Shown here piece by piece: positions 44,208 to 57,335 of a stretch of DNA of 64,000 nucleotides. Each line of letters begins with the position of its first letter. Position 1 is the stretch's first letter. The notes beneath the pieces are model-generated. The model made no database searches. It worked only from the letters and a program-made list of their open reading frames with translations, and had not been told where the DNA came from. Source of the DNA: Sciurus carolinensis (lineage: Eukaryota > Chordata > Mammalia > Rodentia > Sciuridae); the NCBI RefSeq assembly GCF_902686445.1, contig NC_062232.1, positions 34,304,454 to 34,368,453 on the forward strand, in the 5' to 3' direction. Both the position numbers and the translations under genes were made by a program.

Positions 44208-44412
44208 AGGCACAGTGGCACACTCTTGTAATCCCAGTGGCTTGGGAGGCTGTGGCAGGAGGATCATGAGTTCAAAGCCAGCCTCAGCAACTTAGTGAGG
44301 CTCTAAGCAACTCAGTGTTTCTAAATAAAATACAGAAAAGGGTTGGGGATGTGGCTCAGTGGTTAAGTGCCCCTGGTTTCAATCCTCAGTGTCCCTGTCC
44401 CACCCCCAAAAT
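44208..44412 (+). mobile_element. B1-ID composite SINE
   Basis: 'ccaggcacagtggcacactc' to 'gtggctcagtggttaagtgc'. The tail is C-rich rather than A-rich. Confidence 0.9.
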
Positions 44413-44775
44413 GTGTAAACTGGTACTAGCTGGTTAGCTAAGTGGTTAGCATATGTCCTTGAGTGGCAGAATTTAGTTGAATCTACCTTTTCATTTATAC
44501 ACATTTTGGATCATTCTATGAAGATCATATATTATTTAGGCAATTTTAAAAAATGGCACTTTGAAGACATTTATTGTGTTCCTTTTATTGTGTTGGCTGT
44601 GGGCTGAAACAGCTGTTCTTTATCTACTGAAGATCTTGCCTATCTTATTTTTAAGATTTTTTTTTTTAAACTTAGAGCTAGCTGGGTGTTGAATTTTGTC
44701 AAATGATTTTTTTGGGGCAGATGCAAAAATGATCATGGTTTCTGTTTTCTGTAGCTGAGATATATTTTACTTAAG

Positions 44776-46080
44776 ATAAAACACACAGATCCTAGGAAAA
44801 TGGTTTAGTGTATTCTGAGCATTGTGTGCACCCATCACCACCATCCCAAGTGAGAAACAGAACATTTCTATCGCCCCAGAAAGTTCTATGGAAAATTCTG
44901 TGGTATGCTGTTGATTTGTGGTAGGCCAGCCTCCTGCATCTAATGTCCTTCAGGTCTGGGGTCACTTGCAAAGTTCCAGCAGGCTGTCCCGTCTCTGTTC
45001 CCCTCCAGGTGTTTATCAGAGGGAGCCAGATTCTCTGCAGGGCAAGTGGCCATCGGGAGGGGGATTTAAAACTGCCTTCTGAGGGACAAAGAGGGTAATA
45101 GCCATAGTTGGAGGCTTTTAGTGATCTTGCCTCAAAATGGCATCTATGACAAAAAGTGGTTTCTGGGTGTCACTTTCTGAAAGGTTGTGATGGGGAGGAG
45201 AGGATGGAGTAGGTGCGGTGGGTACAGCATCCCTGATGCCACAATTGTGGGATCTACAGGTCCCATGTCTTGTGTTCTCACTTGTTGATAAAGTCAGACA
45301 CCACTTTCTGGAATATTCTTTTCTGGCACATCCTTTCCCTTTGGCTGGGTTGTTAGCTTGCATTGCTACATTGTCTGTTCAGGAAGCTTGCTACCCTCAC
45401 CTTATACGATTCTCCTTGTGTGTTTTGCAGGTCGCCAGTCTCTGCCGCAGTGTATGCAATGATACCCAGTGTTATTTATTCATCTTCATGTATTTTAGCC
45501 AACAGGGAAAAAACATGGGAATATATGTGTATATTTGCTTCTATCAGCTTCATATTGACCTGTCAATTGGGTTTTAAATATCATGAAGTTCAGTAAATGC
45601 TTGATCTAGTATATGTTTTGCCTTCTGTACCTCCAGACTAAGAAGTCTGCAGAAAGATGGCTTGTGATTGCCTGAATCAATGTGTTGGGGCTCAATTTGT
45701 TGGGTTTGAACAAGGTCCAGACTCTTCTGTTTTATAATTTTTGCAGTGTTAAGTTTGAGTAATGCAAACAATCACTTGTAGTTCATTTTTCTTTTATGAG
45801 TCTTCTTAACGTGAGCCAGGTAAGTGCCTCAGGGTGCCGACCCTGACCCTCAGGGTGTGACATATGCTAAGTGTGGGTCTCTGAAGCCTTCCTGGTGCTG
45901 GGGGAGGGGCGGGAAGGACGTATGTAAAGCAGGCAAGTGGGACACACCAGGAGCCACGACCCAGACTCCAGCAGACACCAAATCCAAACAAAACAGCAAA
46001 GGTATCAGTGTGAGCCACAGCCCCGAAGCAGCTGCCTCCTATAGTTTTTGATATAAACGTCAAACAAGAGCCACGTTTTC
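44776..46080. other. intergenic single-copy DNA downstream of CASK
   Basis: About 1.3 kb without SINEs. Frames near 45218-45600 overlap and have no domain. A CG-containing block at 45820-46060 is GC-rich compared with its surroundings. Confidence 0.45.
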
Positions 46081-46260
46081 TGTACTGCGGCGCCTACATC
46101 GCTAAAATCAATTTAGATGTCTATTTCTAGCAGATGTCACAACTTGGATTATTTTTCCTTTTTTATATAAAAATCTGAAGCTATTTTTAAATCTGTATCC
46201 AACCGGGTTTGCACTGTTCTCAGTACGCGATCTGTGACAGTCGTGGCTGAAGACAGAGGC
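46081..46260. promoter_or_regulatory. candidate conserved non-coding element between NYX and CASK
   Basis: A repeat-free block holds an E-box CAGATG (46131-46136), an OTX/CRX-type GGATTA (46146-46151) and a MEF2-consensus CTATTTTTAA (46181-46190). It also has several CpGs in otherwise AT-rich DNA. The E-box and GGATTA pair also occurs upstream of NYX at 2179-2191. Function is inference only. Confidence 0.3.
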
Positions 46261-46389
46261 TTCCAGGATGGACACCAGGAGCCTGGGAGGGGGCAGGAGC
46301 TGTCCCTCTGCCCTTGAGCCTTTAGAGGGAAGATCTGTGAGTCTTACCTGTGTGGAGGAACTCTACAGGGACCTTTAGAAATTGGACTA

Positions 46390-46580
46390 TCTGTTGGACA
46401 CAGTGGTGCCCCCCTGTAATCCCAGTGACTCGGGAGGCTGAGGAAGGAGGATCCAAGTTTGAGGCCAGTGTCGGTAACTTAGGGAGAACCTGTCTCAAAA
46501 CAAAAATAAAAAAGGGCTGAGGATGTTTGTAATAGAGTTCAATCCCCAGTACTGGAAAAAAAATCAATTAAAAAAAAAAA
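46390..46580 (+). mobile_element. B1-ID composite SINE
   Basis: 'gttggacacagtggtgcccc' to 'gttcaatccccagtactgga', with a long A tail. It is the last SINE before the CASK 3' UTR, and none is seen for the next 7 kb. Confidence 0.88.
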
Positions 46581-46692
46581 AAGAAAAGAAAGAAGTTGGG
46601 CCACCGCTCTTCTACTAACCCTCATGTTGTTTGTCCCCAAGCTGTTTGGCTTGCAATCTGAGGAGACAACTGACTTTTCATGTTTTATACAT

Positions 46693-46698
46693 TTTATT
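46693..46698 (-). terminator. CASK: candidate distal CASK poly(A) signal
   Basis: A minus-strand AATAAA at the edge between SINE-free sequence and the SINE at 46390-46580. The distance from the stop, about 4.9 kb, agrees with a long CASK 3' UTR. Confidence 0.5.
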
Positions 46699-49600
46699 CA
46701 TACATTTCTCCAACTTTGAAATGACAAAAGCCCAATTCTATGGTTTCCCATTACACAGCATCCTACAGGTATGTATATTCTACAAAGAATACTATGGAGT
46801 TTCTCTTCTTCCCCTGTCACACGAGATAACTGATTAGGGTTTCGACTTGAACTGTGCTAGCAGCACACCGGCGACAGGGCAAAGGGATCAGGATGGGAGG
46901 GCGTGTGCTAAGGCATGTAAATAGATACACACAGAGAGAAAGAAAAGCAGGACATTTTACAAAGCATCCGAACCTTTCCAATCCCCTCAGTTCCTCTGGC
47001 GACCTAAGGCTTTACTGTACCCCGCAAATACTTACAATTGGATACGGTGAAATATACAACAACCATTAACATCTCTCTCTTTTTATCACTGAGACAATAC
47101 TTCAAAACCTTTTATAAAAAGGCAATAATACATACAGAAAAAAGAACACGTTGGCAAAACTTTATGCAAAACCACCCCAGAACTGAGTTTGAGTAGTGAC
47201 ACTCCTTCAGGCAGCCACCCACCTGCCTGCGCGGACATTCTGGGAGACAGCTGAGACTGGAAATCAATTCCCCCGATTCTTGGTCTCTTTCAAACAAGAA
47301 AAAAGAAAAAAAAAAAAAACGTGGAGCCACTGTCTGTGGAGGAACATGTTTCTACTCCCAAGCACAGTTCCTTCTACAGAGATCGTACTTCCCCGGGGTC
47401 CAGAGATGCTCACCTGCAGGCCTCTGTGGGTAAGGACATTGGTGTGTTGCTTTGGTCACACACCAGAGAGAATGGAGCTAACTCCAAGCAGAAACAAAGT
47501 TCTGAGTTTCTGTGGGAACATAGATATGGAGTTGTGCTTGGGGCCAGAAAAGAGGTCTCCTGTGTGGTTGCAAATCTCTCTTTCCATTTTCTTTTGCTTG
47601 GTCCATTTGCACAGGTTCAAGGGAGTGGATGGAGGGTCAGGTGAGAGGTGGTGGGAACTCAGGATTTTGTCTCCCTGGGCCCCCCCACAAAAGAGTTAAG
47701 ACTTGGGAGTGTCTGCTCCAGAGATGGTGCTGCCCTCTTGTCGTTGTGGTATCTGTGGGTTAGGAAAAAGACCAGATGGGAAAATGGCAGAGAACAGACT
47801 CTCCTTCCTTTCCCCTACTTCCTGGAGGGATGTGACAGCTACACTTCATTCACTAAGCTTGGCAATCTGAGACGTCCCATATCTCCAAATTTATGGCGAT
47901 CAGACTCGCCAGTGCACAGGCCAGATGGAAACCTGATTTCTAAAGGGATCAGAAAAGGGAAATCTCTACCAAATGAAATGAGTCATGACTAAAGTGTGTA
48001 GCCCTTCCATGAGCCGCAGCGAGAAGCAAGGTATCTTTGTAAGAGAAGAATTCATCTCAAGTGCAGGACAAGAGAGACGCGCTCAGGGGCCTTAAATCTG
48101 TTACAGGCCACAGTGAGCCGTAAGTCCTTGCAAAGAGAATGGACTTAGGAGACTGTGCTCAGTTCTGAAAAAAACAAAACAAAACCAAAATCCCCACAAA
48201 ACTTGCACAGGTTGGATATGAAGAATTTACCAATCAAGCAGTTTTCTTGGTAGCTTTAGCAGCAAGCTAAGCTTACCTTTGCTCCAAGTTAAGACGCTGA
48301 CCTGAAATGATAATCAAGGACATCCCATGAGTTGGGAGACAAGAGCGCTTTGGGCTGCCTTGTCCTTGAGGGGCAGTTTCCACTCTGGGCATCTCCACGT
48401 CCAGTGTCCACTGACTAAACTTTTGCAAGGAATGAATTGGAAGCCTTAATGAAGCGACAACTACAATGATTTAAACACAAACAAAAGAACGCTGAGATCA
48501 AAGGCTTTAAAAAGATACTAGTAGCTTCAGAGGAAGGCATGGCCTTTCTGGCTGGCTCCAGCAGTGGGAGAAGGAATTGGACACGGGAAGGGGACGGTTT
48601 CTGCATTTCTTCGTGCAGTGGGGAACTCTGCACATCTTTAGATATTCTGCCACCAATAGGATGGGCTGGGATGATGGTTTCTGAATGCAAATAGCAAGAA
48701 GTAGGTCAACCATTTCTTTTTCTCTCTGAGCAGATATTTTAAATCATCTCACCTGACAGGAGAGACATTTAATTGCATTTTTAAAAAGCTACAATGTTAT
48801 CTTGACACTGGGAAACTTCCAGATGAATTAAATTGAGTGACATTTTCCTTTTCAGTGTTAAAATGCAATATGCTACATGTGCAAAGTAATTGCTGCCTTA
48901 TGATTAGAAAATCAGGACATTTCACTTTCTTAACAAAGAAGTCGACACATCAAAACACTCCCTTTCCTGCTGTGGAGAGTGGGGTTGGGTGGGGGAGAGG
49001 ACCTTTGGAATAGGGCTCTCCAATGCTTCGACTGACCACTGATAAGATTTAGTAATCTAATCACTTGCTCTGGTCCTTAAAAAGGAAAAAAAAAAAAGTT
49101 CGGCTGATGGGATGGAGGCAGGAAAGAAGTTTTAGGGATTTTCTCTGATTGCTTAGTGGACAATTGTGATGGAGCAGCGATGTGCTGAAATTACTCTGGA
49201 TTCAGAAATTTAAGTATTTTCGGCTAGGTTGTAAAGACACTGCTTCAGAGAAGATGCCTGCCTGTGCCCTTCTCAGAGCATGCAGAAAGCGACCAACAAG
49301 GGGACAAGTGGCACGGTGCCTTTCCACTGTGGGACCACTGATGTTTGAGTTGGCCTTATGTTTCTCCTCCTTGGTTTAATCCACGGTTAGCAACATGGTT
49401 GACGGCTTCAAAGGGTACTGTCAACATCTCTGGAGACTTGGTCTCCAAGGGCAAGTGGGGGCGTGAGGGTTTCTACCAGAGGGAGGGAATTGGTTTCCCA
49501 TGTGTTAGTTGTATTCTTCTTTGTGCTTCACTGGTAAAGAGGTAGAGTGGGCACCTTGACATTGAGAAGAGCCCGGATTGTGGTCAGTACCATTGCAGGA

Positions 49601-51400
49601 ATGACTGTCTGGCCTTGACATCAGATTAAATCGACCCTAACACAGTCCTATACAACTCTTTGAATATTTCTCTCTCCATCTAGGGGAGCCCACTGTTGAG
49701 CTTGTCTCTGGTTTGCCTGTTTGGTCACCCCCACCATAGGGCCCAAACAGAAGGAGGTCACTCAACACCTTGTTAGTAGGTTGTAGACTCATCCAGTCAC
49801 TGACAAAGAATGATATCAGGAAAAAAATTGGCATGATTTCATGACAGTAGGTGAGGGTTGGGGTGTTGACCAGGTAAGAGGAGTATACAAAAACTGCCTT
49901 TTCTGTTCGGTCCCTTAAGAGTTCTTCAGCTTGGAACACACCCTGCACATCCTGCCAGGGCAATTGTGACAAAGGCCATCTAACTTACAAGAAGCAAAAA
50001 CGATGGTGTGTTTTCAAGAACTGCAGGTTAACGTAAGCGCGTCACGCCCTCACACGCTAAGGAAAAACCTTCTACTGACCTCTGGCAGAGTCTGGGAACC
50101 CCCAGCCCGAATCTCCTGTATTAGAAGAATGTGACCTCGTGGCAGGGTGATGAGATGGTGAATGTCTCTAAAGCAACAAGGACAGATGAATCCCCTGTGC
50201 CAAGGGATATAGCAAGAGGAAGGAGAGACCACAGGCGGCCCTGCGAGTCAGATGCGGTCCAAGCTGTGCCCTGGCAGGGGGCTTTTGAGTCCTGCTGATT
50301 GATACTCACTCCTGGGCCTTTGAAGGGTCAATGAGCAGCTAATGAATTCTAAAACTGAAAAGATGAGCAGCTCGGGAACCTGAACAAATCTATAATGAAA
50401 TGAAGGACCCAAAGGCATTTAATTATTGAACACATAAAAGGAAGTATATTTAAAAAAAATTGGTCAGACTGTCCTGTTAGTTATCATTTTAAAGGAATTT
50501 ACAGGGCTGTTATAGATTATTCTTTTGGAATAATTCAGTTTATAGCAAATGCCTAAACTGGTTTCTTCATTGCACAGTATTTTCTCTTAAAATGGGTGCT
50601 TTTAAAACAATTACATACAGATTAAAAAATCCTCATTTCTTTGCTTAATTAAAACGTTAATACTCTTAAGACAACACAGATCTGAAATGGTGAAACCAGC
50701 AATTCCCCCTCCCACCTTACAACAAATTAAATTGAGACAAAATTACAAACACATTTCACTACATGATTATTATTAATAAAAATCAGTTTCTTTTTCTTTT
50801 TTTTTTTTATAAAGTTGCCCGAAATGCAAGGGATGTGCATAGGTTTACAACTTAGTCATAACAGCATTTTATTCTTATTCTCCTGGGTGTGCCCCGTGAA
50901 CGGAATGTACTTTGCTGTAGATTACAGATTGATTTGTCCAACACAGACACACCGACAGCATAAACGCTCGCGACTGTCCACATGCATTAAGAGTCAAGAC
51001 CCAACTTCAAATCTCTAAAAGGTTTACAGGGTGCTTCAAAGAGACAGTATCACATTATCTGGATGTTACATAAAGGACTTAAAAAAAATACTATTCTAAA
51101 AAAAAAGAGAGAGAAAAAAGGCCTTTAAAAATTTATGACTGTTTTGTAATCACTAGACTAATTATTTCAAATAAATAAAGGAAAGAAAGATATTCCAATC
51201 CATAAAATCAGACTCTAAAAAGAATGTAGTGTTCCACCCCCAGTCAAGGTAACAGAATCATTGTTTATTATTATTAAAATAGATTATAGAAAGCAGCATC
51301 TATTTTGTGCAGTTTTTAGGGGCCTTGGAAATAAAAAGCTATGATTTCCAAAAATATAACATTCCAAAGGATTGAATAATACATACATTTAAAGATACAT

Positions 51401-51406
51401 TTTATT
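51401..51406 (-). terminator. CASK: candidate proximal CASK poly(A) signal
   Basis: A minus-strand AATAAA lies 224 bases past the stop codon. It could give a short-UTR CASK message, but no downstream GU-rich element is obvious. Confidence 0.35.
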
Positions 51407-51629
51407 AAAGTTTAGGAGAACTGATTAAAAAAGATACTGTCTCTTTAAATTAGTGTGTAATTGTTTTTCTCCTTCTATCTATTCGGACATGACAATAATT
51501 ATAAATGTAGGTCACACTACAACTAGGTAGTCTCTAGGGACCACGACCTGCTGACACAAGGCCCATAACAAAGAGGCTTTTCCATGTATGAGGTGGCTCC
51601 CAGTTATGCTCAGATATCTGGGGACAGGC

Positions 51630-51806
51630 CTAATAGACCCAGGAGACCGGGACCCACTGTGGGGCTGTGCACACGAGCTCAACGGCTTCCTCCAGATGTC
51701 TGATTGTCTCATCAATTTCATTGTTGATAATTGTGAGATCGAAGTAGTGCGCGTATGTTCTCTGTAAGATGTCAGACTCCTTCTGCAGGCGCTGGAGAGA
51801 TTCATC
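51630..51806 (-). CDS. CASK: CASK last coding exon (C-terminus)
   Basis: On the minus strand an acceptor 'ccccttgcag' is followed by codons for [12 protein letters not shown] and on to [18 protein letters not shown], with TAG at 51632-51630. This is the end of CASK: the last helices of the guanylate-kinase-like domain and the terminal residues, identical by eye to the mammalian protein. The exon starts at phase 0 and encodes 58 residues. CASK is a membrane-associated guanylate kinase scaffold with CaM-kinase-like, L27, PDZ, SH3 and GK-like domains. It links neurexin and syndecan to Mint1/Veli at synapses and can act with TBR1. The C-terminal GK-like domain is a binding module rather than an efficient GMP kinase. 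Confidence 0.98.
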   Translation of the reverse strand, partial: DESLQRLQKESDILQRTYAHYFDLTIINNEIDETIRHLEEAVELVCTAPQWVPVSWVY

Positions 51807-52954
51807 CTGCAAGGGGAAGCGTGGAGGGCAGACAGGGGAGCAGGGGAGAGCAAACAGAAGAGAGAAGTCAGCTGGATTCTTTCTCTTTTCACATTTTTGT
51901 TCATCCCAGTGTCAGAAACGGTCAAGGACCAACCTTGACGTGCTGCATCTGGGCATGAGGCCAGGGTGGCGCCATGACAGAGGAGACCACCGTCCCTGTG
52001 ACAGCAGGGTTACAGACCTCCTGCTAGCATCCGCAATGGCTCAACATGCAACAGGGGGCTGGCTCCATGACAAACCAGACAAAACAGACACTCTCCAGCA
52101 AACACATCACCCCCACCCAGGCCTAGCTGTATTGGTTCCGGGTCAGTTGGGCTGAGGCCACGCCAGGCGTGGGTTACCAGTGGCTGCCATTCTTCCTTCC
52201 TTCCTTTAACATGGGCCCGCAGGAAGCCATCCTCACACTTGGCACAAGGGCTGCCATGACAAGGCGCTGGCTCTTAATGCCCACCCACTTGGTCCCTGAA
52301 GCTCCCTTGAGCCACGCTTCGGGGGGTGTTTGCACCAATAAGCCCTGCCTATGGATGACAAATTAAGTTGTATTTTTTCCTTTTCTACTTAAAGGTTCGC
52401 CATGTTTCAAAAATTCAATTATGTATAATGGCCCTGACTCGACAGCATCAGATGCCAGAGGCAAAAGCTTTTTGGATGTTACAAATAATGGCTGGAAGAA
52501 GGCCATTTCCTAAATAAAACAGCAGCTGGCAAGCTGGTCTGCATTGGAAATGGTCAAATGTCACTTTTTGCATGTAGTCACATTTCTCATGGAAACAACT
52601 CCGAAGGAAGAGAAGCTACGGAATGCTAGGCAGGCTTGCTGCAGAAAAGGATGTTCCCTAAACCATAGCTGGCTACAGATTTTGAGAACTTTCACCAGGC
52701 TGGGCCACATCAGGGCGGAATTTAGGGTCCCAAATTCGTTATGTGAAAATTGCTTTTTGCCGGCAGGGATCTCTTAAGGGCCAATGGAAAGAAGTCTGCC
52801 TTTATTATCTTCACAGCTCAAGTTTGGCTATACTGAAGTTTTCAAGGCCAAGTTCAATTGGAAACTAGGAAACTTTATGAGTCAAATTAGCCACACCTAC
52901 TCTCCCCTTGCCCTGGATGAACACTGGGTAGGTGAACAATCTGCTTGAGTTAAA

Positions 52955-52959
<5 letters not shown>

Positions 52960-52995
<36 letters not shown>
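52960..52995 (+). repeat. (AT)n microsatellite
   Basis: About 17 AT units starting from ACATAC repeats. Confidence 0.95.
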
Positions 52996-52998
<3 letters not shown>

Positions 52999-53839
52999 TT
53001 AAAATTGTATATTATTTAATTGACATAAATATATTTATTTCATTAATTTCCCTCTTTCCAATTAGGGCTTAAACTTGTCTCCTGTGCCTTGTCATTGTTG
53101 TGCTCCAGTGTCAAGCATAGAGCCTTGCACACAGTAGGTGCTTAGTAAATACTGTCAAAAGAACAAGCACCTAGCTGATAACGGATTATCACAGAATTTT
53201 ACAAGTATTAAGTCTATAATCAAGAGACTGAGCAATTCTATTAGGAAATGGGGGTCTGGGACAGATCTCCAGAGAAAATAAAAGAGGGACCCAGGAGCTA
53301 TGGCTGCCCAGTACTAGCTTAGGACCCCCTCCTCTCCTCTTCTCTGATGTCCCTCTGTTATTTACAAGAGACCCCTCCCAATGAGGCTGCTGAGAGGCCC
53401 AGACAAGCCGTGCTCTCTTTGTGGTACAGCTCTCTGGAAAGGGCAGCAGAAGCAAGATAAAGAGACTTGCTTGATTCTACCCTGGTCCTGCAGTGGGGAC
53501 AGGCTTCTTGCCCATCAAGACACTCTGACACGTGAATGTTTTGTGCTACCTGTTTTGTAGTCTTCTACAGGAATTTCAAAGTTGGACATGGCATGCTCTG
53601 AATGTCAGTGTTAATTACTATGGTGTAGATAAGACCTCAGTTAATCAGCTCTCCAAGGGCCTATCAACACATGTTCTGCTTGCACTTAAAAAATGTAGTA
53701 TTTTTCACGGTGGGTCTATTTTACAATAGACACAATGCAAAACCCCCATTTTAGGAAACCTGCATTCACCCAAAGACAGAAGCACTTCCTGTACAAGAAG
53801 GAACAATTCCTATGAAGTCACTCTCCAGGTTAGGAGATT

Positions 53840-53930
53840 CTTTTTTTTTTTGGTGGTGCTGGGGATCGAACCCAGGACCTTGTGCATGTGAGGCAAGCAC
53901 TCTACCAACTGAGCTATCTCCCCAGCCCCA
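53840..53930 (-). mobile_element. ID SINE, well preserved
   Basis: T-run, 'tggggatcgaacccaggacc' and 'aactgagctatctccccagc'. A repeated 'aggagattct'/'aggagactct' on either side looks like its target duplication. Confidence 0.93.
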
Positions 53931-54929
53931 GGAGACTCTATTTGACTATACAGTCCTGGGCTTCAAAAGCAGGGATGATGATTTGTTCAGAAAGTGGGGC
54001 TGATGAAACCATTCAAAAAAATACACGTGTGGCTGAGTGTGTCAACTTTTTGATGTAGTTCTCTTTACAGGAAAATAAAACTTCCTCTTACAGATCTTTT
54101 AAGATGAAGTTCTATTTTCCAGTTTCTTCCTTGACAACAGCTTGTCTGCATGCTGGGCTCACACGTGAGCAGGGTTCAACTCAGTGAAAACAAATGCCTT
54201 TATTCTAACAGCAGAAAGCAAGGATTTGTGGGACCAAAATGTCTACATTCTACATCTATTAAAAGAAACAAAGGCTATACTTCATCACCTCCTAGCTGGT
54301 ACTTACAGGCAATTTTCTGCACCATTTTGGAAGCTATGGAAAATTAGTAACAGGGCAGGAAAACAGGCAAAACAAAAACAAAAACAAAGCAAAGATGATA
54401 ATTCAAGAAAAATACATGGTAACCAAAGGATAAACGCTAACCACAATGTGGATTTCAAACATGCTTGTGTATTGAATAAGATGGGAAAGTTGAATTTTAC
54501 AAAGGAATGGGTGAAATGACAAAAAAATGATGACTGAAAATATGAGTAATAAGGTCCATCTAAATATTTAACCTTCCTTAAAGGCACACGAAGTGAGAAT
54601 TTCCAAGCCTTGATTTAACTGTACTATATACTTAGGTGAGTTTAGGCCAGTGTTTACTGAACACAGCCAAGAGTCCTCTGGTGGTTTCTAGAACTTGCAA
54701 AAGTTTTTCAGGATAACTTTGTACAGCCATATCCCCTTCACTAAGGAAAGGACGGCAGGTAGGCACTGTTCCACTTACCAGACACGTGATACTATCTGGT
54801 CAGCAAGAGAAAGCGTTCCTAGAGGATCTGGGAAGAAAGATGGCACACCAGTTCTCGCACACACCATCTTTCTAGAAGCTGCTGACTTGAGTTGGCTTGA
54901 GAACTGACAAGCGCTCTTTTCTTTTTGTT

Positions 54930-55006
54930 TCCAGGGCTGGGGATGGAACCCAGGGCCTCATGCATGGCTAGGCAAGGGCTCTTCCACTAAGCCATATCCC
55001 CAGGTG
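54930..55006 (-). mobile_element. ID SINE
   Basis: 'agggctggggatggaaccca' to 'cactaagccatatccccagg'. Confidence 0.85.
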
Positions 55007-55457
55007 GACAGAACTCATTTCTGAGTCTGATAGTCTCTAGAGGCCTCCGCAGCCCAGGTAATAAGGTCATGGATTCCTTACAGGTTTCTTTAGGTCAAGA
55101 GAGGGCTGGCAGCCCTGGAGAGCATGAGCTGCCTGGGAAAACTCCATCCTGGGGGACTGATGGGGTTTACCCTTGACCTTTAGATGTGACTTATTGATAA
55201 GGCCATAGACTGACCATTCTTTTCCACATTCTGTTTCACCAGAGCAGACATTTGCTGCAAATATAGACTGATGTGCTTCCGACCGTGCTGCAGACCAAGG
55301 CTTGAATTTGTTTAATGATTCTGATCTCTGAAGTTCACACTTGGTGTCACTTCATTCCAAATACTGACTGCCCAGCATCAACAATAAAACAGTTTCATTT
55401 AGTTATCTTAATGAGAAGGGGCTTTGGTTTTGAGTGCGTAACACGTGTGGATCCTTA

Positions 55458-55625
<168 letters not shown>

Positions 55626-56614
55626 TTAAATGAAGATATAAGTAATGTGACTTTCAAGTGAGTCTATAAAGAATTTACATAACTGAAAAATTCAAGCTCT
55701 TGGTTCAAATTTTTGGCAAGGTATTAAATGTACCAATTTTATAAGTAATGTTATATTACTTCTTATCTTCTAAAGGATGAATGATAGTTCTCAGGAAACA
55801 AAAGTTGACAAACGGGACATTTTTCTTATGGATCTCATGAATCAATTGACTTTATTTCCTTTCACAAAAGTTAATATGGACTATGTTGGTTAATGTTCAT
55901 TAAAACCTGGTTATTAGTTGGAGCCTGAAATTTAATTGATGGTCTATGCATCTGGGGGGTAATGGGCCTGCAGATCAGTTTCACAGCAATCCAGAGCCTT
56001 CTTTGCTACATTTGAAACTGTAAATTACTAACCAGTTATAGCAAATCCTGGCCACTATAACTGTGTGGGCTGCATTCACACTTACATAAGGACTTCTGAG
56101 TTGCCCTGGTGAAAGGACCCAATAGGGTTCATGGGACAGGAGGACCTTGCCCAGGGCTGGAGTCATGGACTTATAAAGCCCTGGTTTTTCTTTTTTTTTT
56201 TTAGCCCTGTAACTAAAGACACTATGTGGCTGTGGGCAATGCATTGACCCACAAGAAAACGTGGCACTCAGGGGAAGAAGGAGCTCTGAGGCCTCCTTCA
56301 GTTCCTTTCCAAAGCATCCCAAACCTCTAACTGCACCAGCTGCTAGTCTGCATAGATGTATTGCAAAATTGCAATCAGATGCAATAAGAGTTGATTCTCC
56401 TGTGGGATCACCGCTTTAGCTCCTCCCCTTGGAGGACATGATGCTCTTGGAGGTTATAAAGGCCCCTCCAAGGACAAAACCTAATACACCCATCCAGGAA
56501 CCCAATCCACAAGTTAATTCATATGCATCAGGGGTAAATATCTTGCTGTTCTTTATATAAGAATTTAACATATCAATTTTGTTAGCTACATATTTTGCTT
56601 TTTAAAATTATTGT

Positions 56615-56668
56615 TTTTATTTTTTACAGTGCTAGAGATGGAACCCAGGGCCTCCCACATATCTTGCT
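56615..56668 (-). mobile_element. ID fragment
   Basis: 'cagtgctagagatggaaccc' followed by 'agggcctcccacat'. The far half is missing. Confidence 0.6.
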
Positions 56669-56779
56669 TTTTAAACACTCTAAATATGTTTGCTTTCCCC
56701 TATTCCTGTTGCTCCCTCTTTTGCCTGGCTTGCTGTAAGCACAATTAGACTGGTTGCCTGTTTCTAGTTTTGCTGATCT

Positions 56780-57335
56780 CCAACTATATACTCCACCCTG
56801 CTACTAAATGGTCTTTCTGAAATGCAATCCCATTGTCCCATGTTCAAAATCCTTAATGGCTCCCTTTTGGCCATAGGATAAAAAAAATGTATCCTCCTTA
56901 GCTTGACGACCTGGTTCTGCCCTCACCAACTGGTCCATGCTTTCACATATTCAGCCTGCCTCTGCGCAGTCTCCTCTGTGGACTGGCTTTACTGAACCGC
57001 TTTCAGTTCTAGAAAGGGTCAGACTCCGGCTTCCTGGCATTTTTACTTACAACTCCCTCTGCCTGGACCTCCCATTCCCCTGCCCCCTTCTTCACTCTCC
57101 TCTTTGTGTGACAGAATAATCCTTCAGAACTCATTCCTGATGTTCTTTTCTCTGGAAAGTTCTTTGTGAGCCCTGAGCCACTCCCCTGTGCTCTTGAAGC
57201 ACCCATAACACTGGAAACATTAAGCTCTTGGGGACCTTGTGGGCAGGGACTATGTCCTGTTCAGTTGTCTCTCTCATGCCCAACATGACACCTGTCATAA
57301 ACTGCCTTTATGATCCAATTAAAAGGTCAAAACAA
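56780..57335 (+). mobile_element. L2 LINE 3' end
   Basis: 'gaaatgcaatcccattgtcc', 'ccttaatggctcccttttgg', 'tctgcctggacctcccattc' and 'cttgtgggcagggactatgt' follow L2 order to its 3' end. It is an ancient LINE, inactive in mammals. Confidence 0.8.

Larger units (their letters stand above)
43290..44775 (-). mobile_element. old L1 fragment with inserted SINEs
   Basis: 'tcatgtcctttgtccatttg', 'caatttggcctcattttttc' and 'gggtgttgaattttgtcaaa' agree with the complement of successive L1 ORF2 regions, though heavily diverged. SINEs at 43513, 43735 and 44210 lie inside. Confidence 0.5.
46670..51629 (-). other. CASK: CASK 3' UTR (inferred extent)
   Basis: The region downstream of the CASK stop (minus strand) is AT-rich, without a single SINE, LTR or L1 that I can see for about 5 kb. 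That fits the long 3' UTR known for CASK in other mammals. A minus-strand AATAAA at 46698-46693 is the favoured distal poly(A) signal, putting the end near 46670-46680. Earlier AATAAA words at 51406-51401 and 51269-51264 could give a short 3' UTR. Plus-strand frames here, such as 47196-47699, are antisense noise. Confidence 0.6.

Noticed and set aside
47196..47699. 167-codon plus-strand frame in the CASK 3' UTR
   Set aside because: It is antisense to an AT-rich UTR, has no domain and overlaps a second frame at 47321-47644 in another phase.
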